Below, one piece after another: positions 1 through 5,562 of a stretch of 7,696 nt of DNA (position 1 is the first letter of the stretch; every line of letters begins with the position of its first letter). The stretch is taken from the NCBI GenBank assembly GCA_005778315.1, contig SXOW01000091.1, forward strand, positions 1 to 7,696, in the 5' to 3' direction. The notes under the pieces were generated by a model. It had not been told where the DNA came from. It worked only from the letters and a program-made list of their open reading frames with translations, and did no database searches. The position numbers were made by a program, and so were the translations under genes. This stretch comes from Acidobacteriota bacterium. GTDB taxonomy: Bacteria; Acidobacteriota; Vicinamibacteria; Vicinamibacterales; UBA8438.

Positions 1-1062
1 ATTCGGGCCGATCAGGCCGACGCGGTCCCCACGCAGGACGCGAAGGCTGAAGGGCGGAATGACCAGGTTCTCGTCAAATGACTTGGTGACAGCCTCAGCT
101 TCGAAGACGAGTCGGCCGGACGCCTCTGCGGTCACCGGCTTCAGCCGCACCCGTCCCACCTCAGACCGTCGCTCCGCCCGGGCCGCACGCATGGCCATCA
201 GCGCCTTGACCCGGCCCTCGTTGCGGGTCCGTCTCGCCTTGACCCCTTGTCGCAACCAGGCCTCTTCCACGGCCTGGCGCTTGTCCTGCCTAGCCTGTCG
301 TATCGCCTCGTCGGCTCGCCGCTCCTCCAGCCGGCGCTCGTAATTGTCGTAGTCGCCCGGCCAGATGGTGAGCCGGCCCCGGTCGATCTCCGCGATACTG
401 GTCGCCACCCGCCGAAGAAACTGGCGGTCGTGGGTGACCACCACAACGGCACCCGGATAGTCGACGACGAACGCCTCGAGCCAGTCAATCGCCTCGATGT
501 CGAGGTGATTGGTCGGCTCGTCCAGCAACAACACCTCCGGCTGCGCCACCAGCGCCTGCGCCAGTAGCACGCGACGCCGCCACCCCCCGGACAACGTGTT
601 GACCACGGCCTCCGCCGGGAGCCGGAGCCGAGCCATGATGAGCTCCACGCGCTGCTCGACACGCCACCCGTCGCGCTCCTCGAGCGCCTGCTGAAGACGC
701 CCGAGCGCATCGAGGCTCCCCGCAGTGCCGCCGACGGCCACCTCCCGCGCGGCGCGATGGTACGCGGACACGAGTTCCGCCAGTTCACCCAGCCCTGCCG
801 CGACGATCTCGAAGACGGGCCGGTCCGAGGTCAGAAGCGCATCCTGCGCCAGGAGCGACACCTGAACGGTGCGCTGACGCTGAACGCTGCCCTCATCCGG
901 CAGTTGGCGGCCAGCCAGTAGCTGCAGCAGGGTGGATTTTCCGGCGCCGTTTCGACCAATGACGCACAGCCGGTCCCCGCGGTCGATCCGTAGCGTTGCG
1001 GCCTCGAGGAGCGGTAGATACCCGTGTGCGATTGAGACCTGCTCAAGCGAGATCAGCGGCAC
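1..1062 (-). CDS. uup: ABC-F family ATPase Uup (N-terminal 354 residues; C-terminus beyond left edge)
   Basis: This is a soluble ABC-F protein with two ATPase domains and no membrane part. The family acts on ribosomes (translation-factor type), and Uup has also been linked to branched DNA intermediates and transposon excision. The first nucleotide-binding domain is complete: Walker A GRNGAGKST (Lys42), signature LSGGWRRR from residue 157, Walker B with LLLDEPTNHLD around 178-188 (catalytic Glu182), and switch His211 in VTHDRQF. It is followed by the charged inter-domain linker. In that linker WLRQGVKARRTRNEGRVKAL matches the Uup-type linker specifically, rather than EttA or YheS. The second domain begins with LRVLRGDRVGLIGPN, and the window ends inside its Walker A. 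The start chosen is GTG at 1062, preceded by a GGGG stretch about 6 bases upstream; an in-frame GTG at 1074 is an alternative. The frame is open throughout. It begins about 36 bases after the stop of the HEAT protein, so the two probably form an operon. Confidence 0.93.
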   Translation of the reverse strand, partial: MPLISLEQVSIAHGYLPLLEAATLRIDRGDRLCVIGRNGAGKSTLLQLLAGRQLPDEGSVQRQRTVQVSLLAQDALLTSDRPVFEIVAAGLGELAELVSAYHRAAREVAVGGTAGSLDALGRLQQALEERDGWRVEQRVELIMARLRLPAEAVVNTLSGGWRRRVLLAQALVAQPEVLLLDEPTNHLDIEAIDWLEAFVVDYPGAVVVVTHDRQFLRRVATSIAEIDRGRLTIWPGDYDNYERRLEERRADEAIRQARQDKRQAVEEAWLRQGVKARRTRNEGRVKALMAMRAARAERRSEVGRVRLKPVTAEASGRLVFEAEAVTKSFDENLVIPPFSLRVLRGDRVGLIGPN

Positions 1063-1098
1063 GCCAGTCCCCACGTCCGGTACTGCGGAGCCAGGGGA

Positions 1099-2013
1099 CT
1101 AGTGTCCCGCCCGCAGCTCACTCACGCGCGCCGCGGCCGACGATCTCACCGCGTCATCGCGATCGACCGCCTCGACGTACTCAAGTAATTGAATGGCGGT
1201 GGCCCCACCGATACGCCCGAGCACCTCCACCGCTCGTAGACGGAGGCCCCGTGAACGGTCATGAATCGCCGCCGTCAAGCCTCGAGCGGCCCGAGGGCCG
1301 CCGATCAGGCCAAGCGCATGCACCGCCGCGAATCGGATCCCCAGTTCCGAATCGCGAAGCGCGACTTCGAGCAGGGTCACCGCATGCTCGCCACCGCGGG
1401 CACCCAACACACCGACGGCCGCCGCGCGCACCTCACGGTCCGGGTCCCGAAGGGCCGCCAGACCGGCTCGTCGAGCGGTGCTCGGGTCAGCACTCGTCAG
1501 AAGTTGGTCGACCGGGCCTGAGCCGGACTGAGTCGCCGCGGCGTGCACAGGTGGCAGACCGACTGGTGCGTCCGGTGCCGCAGGTGCGTCCGGCGCTCGG
1601 GCCGACCCGGACGCCGCACCCACAATGCGAAGCCTCGTGACCGTCGATTCCGGACTGCCTGGGGTGGCGATGACCTCAGACCCGATCGTGTACTGCCAGC
1701 CACGGAGGATCTGCGCCAGACCCGCTTCGAGCGTCTGCCTGCGAAACCGGACCGTCACGTCGCCATGTAGGACGTCTGCTCCCTCGACGCGCAGATCGAT
1801 GGCGCGCGCGACCTCCTCGACGAGTGCGCGCAGCCCCGCATCGTGGGCGGCGACGGTGAGGCGCCCCTCAGACACGTGGACCAGTTGCAACGGCTGCGCG
1901 GCGGCAGCGCGCACCGGTGGTGGCGACAACAGGAGACCGGAGACAAGCGCGGCATGCACGCACAGGCAGACCCGATCCAGCGGGCGAGGCGAAGGCATCG
2001 TGTGGATAGACAT
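1099..2013 (-). CDS. Exported STN-like domain / HEAT-repeat protein (304 aa)
   Basis: The function is unknown. Starting at the ATG at 2013, residues 14-40 form a signal peptide: Arg, a hydrophobic stretch CLCVHAALVSGLLL, then an Ala-rich cleavage region. Residues about 50-115 (LTVAAHDAGLRALVEEVARA...VTVRFRRQTLEAGLAQIL) resemble the STN/secretin N-terminal short domain: a short beta strand, a helix, then the 'V.V.F...TLE.AL..IL' pattern. Residues 133-168 are a Pro/Ala linker. Residues 170-300 are about four HEAT/PBS-lyase-like repeats (for example PDREVRAAAVGVLG, ELGIRFAAVHALGLIGG, RGLRLRAVEVLGRIGG), a protein-binding solenoid. The frame stays open 111 codons further upstream, but that extension is Arg-rich, overlaps the kef region and precedes the signal peptide, so I rejected it. 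No clear ribosome binding site precedes the ATG. It lies directly upstream of uup on the same strand. A periplasmic scaffold role is inference only. Confidence 0.78.
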   Translation of the reverse strand: MSIHTMPSPRPLDRVCLCVHAALVSGLLLSPPPVRAAAAQPLQLVHVSEGRLTVAAHDAGLRALVEEVARAIDLRVEGADVLHGDVTVRFRRQTLEAGLAQILRGWQYTIGSEVIATPGSPESTVTRLRIVGAASGSARAPDAPAAPDAPVGLPPVHAAATQSGSGPVDQLLTSADPSTARRAGLAALRDPDREVRAAAVGVLGARGGEHAVTLLEVALRDSELGIRFAAVHALGLIGGPRAARGLTAAIHDRSRGLRLRAVEVLGRIGGATAIQLLEYVEAVDRDDAVRSSAAARVSELRAGH

Positions 2014-2096
2014 GATAGCGCGTCGACGGCGCGCCCTGTGATACCGTGCGTCGCCAGAGCCTGGGTGACCTCCGTCAGGCCCAGGTTCGCTCACGC

Positions 2097-2316
2097 ATGC
2101 CCACCGCCCGCGCCATCCTGCCGCTCTTTGCCCACCCCGCCGTGGAGAAATCCAGGGTTCACGCGCGGTTGATCGAAGCGGTCCAGGGTCTGCCGGGCGT
2201 GACCTTCCACGACCTCTACGAGGCGTATCCCGAGTTCGATATCGACGTCGACCGCGAGCAGCGACTGATCGACGCGCACTCAACGATTCTGCTGCAGCAC
2301 TGGTATTCCACGCCAG
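2097..2316 (+). pseudogene. kefG: KefG/KefF-type NAD(P)H quinone oxidoreductase, 5' fragment
   Basis: About 73 codons of a flavodoxin-fold protein of the KefG type survive. KefG-type proteins are cytoplasmic ancillary subunits that activate glutathione-gated Kef potassium efflux. The opening ILPLFAHPAVEKSRVHARL is the first strand and flavin-loop region. HDLYEAYPEFDIDVDREQ is the conserved KefG segment (E. coli KefG has HDLYAHYPDFFIDIPREQ). After LLQH the family usually reads PxYxYSxPALLKEW; here it reads WYSTPA, so about three residues are missing, and the protein then runs into KefC-like sequence. The remaining ~110 residues, including the rest of the flavin/quinone site, are absent. As read, the frame stops at the TGA at 2325-2327, shortly after the join. 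The ATG at 2097 is the natural family start, although 17 more codons upstream are open. No strong ribosome binding site is visible. A functional product is unlikely. Confidence 0.8.
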
Positions 2317-3420
2317 CGTGGGGATGACGTTGGCCCTCTCTTCCACGGCGATCGTGCTCCAGAGCTTGAAAGAAAAGGGCCTGCTGAATACGGACGGCGG
2401 CCAGAGCGCGTTTTCTGTGCTGCTGTTTCAGGACATGGCGGTGATCCCGATTCTGGCCATGCTGCCGCTACTCGCGGTGGCGGAACCAGCGACCGCTGCG
2501 GGAAATGCCCACACCACCAGTTGGGTCACGGGCCTTCCCCCGTGGGCCCAGACGTCGGCGGTGCTGGGCGCCGTGGCGACCATCGTCCTGGCAGGACGGT
2601 TCCTGGTGCAGCCGTTCTTTCGCGCGGACTCGAAAGCGATATCGAACCATTCAAGGGTCTGTTGCTCGGCCTGTTTTTCGTGTCAGTCGGTGCGGCCATC
2701 GACTTCGGTCTGGTCGCGAGTCGCCCGGGCGACATCGTCGGTCTCATGGCCGCGCTGATGGTCGGCAAGCTTCTGGTTCTGCTCGTGCTGGGACGCCTCT
2801 TCGTCGGACGCCTCCTTCGGGCGAATGGGGTCGGCACGACCGTGCTGGAGATCGACTCTGACCGCGTGGATCTGTTGCGGAAACTCGGACTGCGGGTCTT
2901 TTATGGCGACGCCACACGTCACGACCTGTTGCGCGCCGCCGGAGCAGATGAGGCCACCCTCCTCATTCTCGCGCTGGACGACCCGGTGAAGGTGCGTGAA
3001 ATGGTCGAGACCGCCCGAGTCCATTTCCCGAGGCTCACCATTCTGGCGCGTGCCAGCGGACGGCAGGACGCCTACGAGTTGATCGACTCGGGCATCGTCA
3101 ACGTGTTCCAGGACACGCTGGAATCATCACTGCAGATGGGCGTGCGAGCGCTGCGGTACCTTGGTTTTCGGGCGTATCAGGCCCAGCGAGCCGCCCTCAC
3201 GTTTCGACATCACGACGAATTGGCGCTGCGGGAACTGGCCATGATGCGACACGACCGGCCGCAATACCTCGACACGGCCAGGCGGCGCATCGAAGACCTC
3301 GAACAAATGATGCTCGGCGACCTTGCGGACAAGAGCGACCATCGAGACGCCGACTGGGACACCGATTCACTCCGGCAGGAATTCGCGACAGGCTCACCCC
3401 GCGACGGATCGACTCGATAG
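2317..3420 (+). pseudogene. kefC: Kef-type K+/H+ antiporter (CPA2), truncated, frameshifted and internally deleted
   Basis: These are remnants of a KefB/KefC glutathione-gated potassium efflux protein (family length about 600 residues; roughly 370 remain). Block 1, 2317-2620: VGMTLALSSTAIVLQ, GGQSAFSVLLFQD and IPILAMLPLLA, which are core membrane segments; about 115 N-terminal residues are absent. At about 2621-2629 the sequence jumps into another frame at LESDIEPFKGLLLGLFFVSVGAAIDF, with roughly 50 family residues missing (including the normally conserved helix before LESD). At about 2800-2812 GRLFV joins VGRLLRANG in frame, losing the last membrane helices and the start of the RCK/TrkA-N domain. 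That includes the GFGRFG nucleotide-binding glycine motif. The rest of the RCK domain (VLEIDSDRVDLLRKLG, VFYGDATRHDLL) and the C-terminal region are well preserved to the natural stop at 3418-3420. Antiport is not expected. An assembly error must be excluded before calling this biology. Confidence 0.82.
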
Positions 3421-3511
3421 CCGCCCGAGCAGTGCGCGCGGGGCGTGAACCCGAAGCGGCGCGCTGACAGGGAACTGACAAGGCCGATCTTCCGTCAGAC
3501 GAAACAGGTCG

Positions 3512-3916
3512 ATGTCCACTCCACAAAAGGTCGCAGGCGGCACCGCGGCATTGTTTGCCGTGCTCATCTTGGGCGTCTGGGCACTGCCCGCCGACCACGA
3601 CCGGGGCGATCTCACCGGCACATGGCGGGTACGGGTGCGGCTCCCCGAGACCGGTCGGTCGACGATCCGGTTCGTCCTCCGCCAAGACGACGACCTGGTG
3701 ACGGGCCACTACGACGGGTCGTATGGCACCCGCCCGCTGACCGGAACCGTGACGGGCGGCACCGTCGAACTGACGTTCACCATTCAGGACGGAACGCCGG
3801 TCACGTTTCGCGGCCAGGTTGTCGGCGGGCACATCGAGGGCACCTGCGATTACGGCGACGTGGCCGGCCAGGGTACGTGGAACGCGGAACGCGCCACCAG
3901 CGTGTGGAGCTTCTAG
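3512..3916 (+). CDS. Small exported beta-rich hypothetical protein (134 aa)
   Basis: I do not recognise a named family with certainty. Residues 1-25 form an N-terminal signal or anchor (lysine followed by VAGGTAALFAVLILGVWALPA). The mature part, about 100 residues, is rich in alternating hydrophobic and polar strands: LTGTWRVRV, STIRFVLRQ, LVTGHYDG, LTGTVTGGTVELTFTI, VTFRGQVVGGHIEGTC and GQGTWNAER. This 'GTW ... G.V.GG.IEGT ... G.GTW.A.R' layout suggests a compact lipocalin- or streptavidin-like barrel seen in many secreted hypothetical proteins. That resemblance is inference and the ligand is unknown. There is one Cys in the mature part. The start ATG is preceded by a weak ACAGG at 5-6 bases. 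The gene begins 91 bases after the kef remnant on the same strand and converges on the pqiA-like gene. Confidence 0.7.
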   Translation: MSTPQKVAGGTAALFAVLILGVWALPADHDRGDLTGTWRVRVRLPETGRSTIRFVLRQDDDLVTGHYDGSYGTRPLTGTVTGGTVELTFTIQDGTPVTFRGQVVGGHIEGTCDYGDVAGQGTWNAERATSVWSF

Positions 3917-4076
3917 ACGGACCCGCAGCTTCACCGAGACCCGCACAGGTGGCGGGACGCCGACAGGTGACGGTGGCTACCGTCCCGGAGGCGGCGTGAG
4001 GCCATCTCTCACCTTCCTTCCGTCGCCCCGACCGCGGCGACACTGTCTTCCCGTTGCGACGCCGGTCGGGCTGACC
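3917..4076. other. Convergent intergenic region with overlapping inverted repeats, possible weak terminator
   Basis: This 160-base gap lies between two convergent genes. An 8-base inverted repeat (CCCGACCG at 4027-4034 and CGGTCGGG at 4063-4070) overlaps a competing 6-base stem (GTCGCC at 4022-4027 with GGCGAC at 4036-4041). Neither has a following T run on either strand, so a classic intrinsic terminator is not supported. I see no gene in it. Confidence 0.3.
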
Positions 4077-4637
4077 CTACTCCGACATTCGGTGGCGGAG
4101 GACCTGTGTCCACGCGACGGAGAAGAGGCAGTACCCCAGAAAGTAGTAGAAGCCAGGACCCAGCGTCGATGTCAGTTCGGTGGCCATATTGACGTCCACC
4201 TGGGTAATCAACACCGGAACACTGAAGCTGTTGGTCTGCGCCTGACTGCGCGTGGCCAGAAAGGCCAGGAACACCGCGACCACGAAGACGTCGGCCATCG
4301 ACCACTTGCCAATGAGGTCGACAATCGACACCAGCCTACCCTTCACGGCATCAGACACGGTGGCGAGGGAGGCGATCAACATGCCGCCCTTGGTCACCGG
4401 CACCACGATACTGAACAGCAGGATCAGCAACGACACCAGGAAGTCGCCGGACTCCCACAGTTCACGCACGGTGCCCAAAATGGACCGGGTTTGCTCGTAG
4501 ACGGTCACCTCGACCGGATCCGGAATGATGGACGCCTCTACCTCGGTCTTGATGGTCACGCTGTAGATGGGCAGCGTGACCCCGGGAATCAGCAGCAGGA
4601 AGTTCACGAGCGTGAGCGCCGCGATGACCGCCTTCAT
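4077..4637 (-). CDS. Paraquat-inducible protein A (PqiA)-like membrane protein, single domain
   Basis: This is an inner-membrane protein of the PqiA family. In Proteobacteria PqiA works with the MCE protein PqiB in envelope lipid transport. The 186 residues cover one PqiA unit: TM1 at about 4-24 followed by TLPIYSV, a periplasmic loop containing TRSILGTVRELWESGDF, TM2 at 66-92 (LVSLLILLFSIVVPVTK), the family hallmark GKWSMADVFVVAVFLAFLA at 110-128, a second loop, and GPGFYYFLGYCLFSVAWTQVL at 160-180. E. coli PqiA has two such units and Cys-rich zinc-ribbon motifs. Here there is one unit and only one Cys (170), so it is the short form. Its ATG overlaps the stop of the upstream small gene by four bases (ATGA), implying translational coupling. 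No pqiB/MCE gene lies in the window. A lipid-transport role is inferred from the family only. Confidence 0.85.
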   Translation of the reverse strand: MKAVIAALTLVNFLLLIPGVTLPIYSVTIKTEVEASIIPDPVEVTVYEQTRSILGTVRELWESGDFLVSLLILLFSIVVPVTKGGMLIASLATVSDAVKGRLVSIVDLIGKWSMADVFVVAVFLAFLATRSQAQTNSFSVPVLITQVDVNMATELTSTLGPGFYYFLGYCLFSVAWTQVLRHRMSE

Positions 4638-4942
4638 GCGGTCGGTTCGCCCTGGCGCACGGCCGCGATCTTCCGGTCTCGGGCGGAGGCGAACCGCGCC
4701 AGATCCCGTCGGTGGTTCGCATCCAGCTGCTGCCGGGCACCTCGGTCGAGCGTCACCGCCAAGGTCGACCGATACAGAATCTCCGCTTCTGCGACGTTCG
4801 CCTCGTAGTGCTGCCTGGCGGCGGCGATCGCCAGCTTCTGGCCTTCGGTCAGCGGCGTCGGTTCGCTGCTCGTGGTCGCGTCCTGCTTTCGCAGCCGCTC
4901 CATCACCAGCTCAATCGCACTCTTGGGGGCGTCTGTCGGCAC
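4634..4942 (-). CDS. Small charged helical hypothetical protein coupled to PqiA-like gene (102 aa)
   Basis: I do not recognise a named function. The protein has no signal peptide, membrane segment or Cys. An N-terminal helix (SAIELVMERLRKQD, 8-21) is followed by a Ser/Thr/Pro-rich linker, then LTEGQKLAIAAARQHYEANVAEAEILYRSTL and ANHRRDLARFASARDRKIAAVR. These two long charged helices of about 25 residues each probably form a helical hairpin or coiled coil. The GTG start at 4942 is supported by a strong AAGGAAG ribosome binding site five bases upstream. The stop overlaps the PqiA-like ATG in an ATGA. It is probably cytoplasmic and may act with, or control, the membrane partner; that is inference from coupling alone. 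Confidence 0.8.
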   Translation of the reverse strand: MPTDAPKSAIELVMERLRKQDATTSSEPTPLTEGQKLAIAAARQHYEANVAEAEILYRSTLAVTLDRGARQQLDANHRRDLARFASARDRKIAAVRQGEPTA

Positions 4943-5002
4943 GTGATCTTCCTTTCTTCCCGGTTCTCACCAGAGCGTCGTCGGACGCCCGCGAGAAGGA
5001 GG

Positions 5003-5008
5003 ATTATA
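5003..5008 (-). promoter_or_regulatory. Perfect -10 box (TATAAT) for the small-protein/pqiA-like operon
   Basis: On the minus strand TATAAT reads from 5008 to 5003, about 61 bases upstream of the GTG start at 4942, giving a predicted 5' leader of about 55 nt. No good -35 hexamer sits at 16-18 bases; the nearest candidate, CCGACA at 5035-5030, is 21 bases away. The -10 itself stands out in GC-rich DNA. Confidence 0.5.
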
Positions 5009-5053
5009 GCGGGCGACGCCCTCATGACCTGTCGGTTTTCTGTCGGTTATCGC

Positions 5054-5084
5054 TTGACCTAGGGTCGACCCTTCCGAGTATGCT
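5054..5084 (+). promoter_or_regulatory. Sigma70-like promoter of the cold-shock gene with operator-like palindrome in the spacer
   Basis: A TTGACC -35 (5054-5059) and a TATGCT -10 (5079-5084) are separated by 19 bases, longer than the 17-base optimum. The spacer contains AGGGTCGACCCT (5061-5072), a perfect 12-base palindrome. Transcription would start near 5091, leaving a leader of about 118 nt before the csp ATG. A long spacer with a central dyad is the layout of MerR-type regulated promoters, but no regulator gene is in view, so this link is speculative. Confidence 0.5.
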
Positions 5085-5090
5085 AGTGGT

Positions 5091-5208
5091 TGCTGTAACG
5101 GCGTCACCCCTCGGGGTGGGGTCACTCGTGCGGCGCTCGCCGCGCATTCAAGTAGTCGGCAGTACGCGGTCAGACCGATCTCCGACGAACAAGACGTGTA
5201 GGAAGAAC
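5091..5208 (+). promoter_or_regulatory. Long structured 5' leader of the cold-shock mRNA
   Basis: The predicted untranslated leader contains two GC-rich hairpins: CACCCC/GGGGTG (5105-5110 with 5113-5118, probably 5 base pairs and a 4-base loop) and GCGGC/GCCGC (5130-5134 with 5139-5143, extendable by two pairs). The last 60 bases before AGGAAG (5200-5205) are less structured by eye. Long leaders are a known feature of cspA-type genes, where the leader folding responds to temperature. That this leader does so is inference. Confidence 0.4.
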
Positions 5209-5421
5209 ATGGCAAATACGGGCACGGTGAAGTGGTTCAACGATGCAAAGGGTTTCGGATTTCTGACGCGTGATGATGGGGAAAAGGATGTCTTCGTCCA
5301 CCACTCCGCCATTCAGGGTTCGGGCTTCAAGAGCCTGACCGAAGGCGAGCGTGTGGAGTTCGACGTGGTTCAGGGCCTCAAGGGCCCGGCCGCGGAGAAC
5401 GTCGTCAAGCTCGGCAACTAG
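5209..5421 (+). CDS. Cold-shock domain protein (CspA family, 70 aa)
   Basis: This is a single cold-shock domain, an OB-fold that binds single-stranded RNA and DNA and melts RNA secondary structure in the cytoplasm. It has the standard family length of 70 residues. MANTGTVKWFNDAKGFGFL contains the conserved WFN (9-11) and RNP1 motif KGFGFL (14-19). DVFVHHSAI (27-35) carries RNP2 (VFVHH), followed by GFKSLTEGERVEFDV and the C-terminal GPAAENV. The start is fixed by AGGAAG (5200-5205) five bases before the ATG. The frame is open far upstream, but the codons there look noncoding and cross the promoter. It is monocistronic: its own promoter upstream and a strong terminator downstream. Which member (cold-induced or constitutive) it is cannot be told from sequence. 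Confidence 0.97.
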   Translation: MANTGTVKWFNDAKGFGFLTRDDGEKDVFVHHSAIQGSGFKSLTEGERVEFDVVQGLKGPAAENVVKLGN

Positions 5422-5448
5422 CCTGAGCCACTGACGCGCCCTCAGGGC

Positions 5449-5482
5449 AGACCAGGGGGCTGTGCCCCCTGGTCTTTTTTTT
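5449..5482 (+). terminator. Strong intrinsic terminator after the cold-shock gene
   Basis: A perfect 12-base-pair stem, AGACCAGGGGGC (5449-5460) with GCCCCCTGGTCT (5464-5475), encloses a TGT loop and ends in a run of eight T (5475-5482). It lies 28 bases after the csp stop and insulates the downstream propeller gene. Confidence 0.95.
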
Positions 5483-5562
5483 CTAACAACACATCCAGGC
5501 CGCCTGACCCGGATCTCTGGCGGAGCTGCGCCCGTCACCGGAATGCCGGACTGCGTCCAAGC

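Noticed and set aside
580..600. Apparent frameshift in uup at the LSGG signature
   Set aside because: Re-reading the run of six C at 582-588 as GGG GGG on the minus strand keeps LSGGWRRR in frame; no frameshift is needed.
198..788. 196-codon minus-strand open frame
   Set aside because: It is an off-frame, Arg/Ser-rich shadow of uup; the true frame has all ABC-F motifs.
996..1640. 214-codon plus-strand open frame
   Set aside because: Arg/Pro-rich composition with no motif; antisense to uup and the HEAT protein, explained by high GC.
2014..2346. 111-codon N-terminal extension of the HEAT protein
   Set aside because: The extension is low-complexity Arg-rich, lies antisense to kefG-like coding sequence, and would bury the clear signal peptide internally.
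3197..3946. 249-codon minus-strand open frame
   Set aside because: Antisense to the RCK part of kefC and the small exported protein; no recognisable domain and shadow-like composition.
4022..4070. Bidirectional terminator between convergent genes
   Set aside because: The stems exist but compete and lack T runs on both strands; kept only as a low-confidence intergenic note.
3819..4808. 329-codon plus-strand open frame
   Set aside because: Antisense to the PqiA-like operon, whose membrane helices and ATGA coupling are convincing; this frame is His/Arg/Gln-rich without motifs.
4567..5208. Long upstream extension of the cold-shock frame
   Set aside because: Crosses the promoter, palindrome and leader; codons are Arg/Ser-rich and the family start is at 5209 with its own ribosome binding site.
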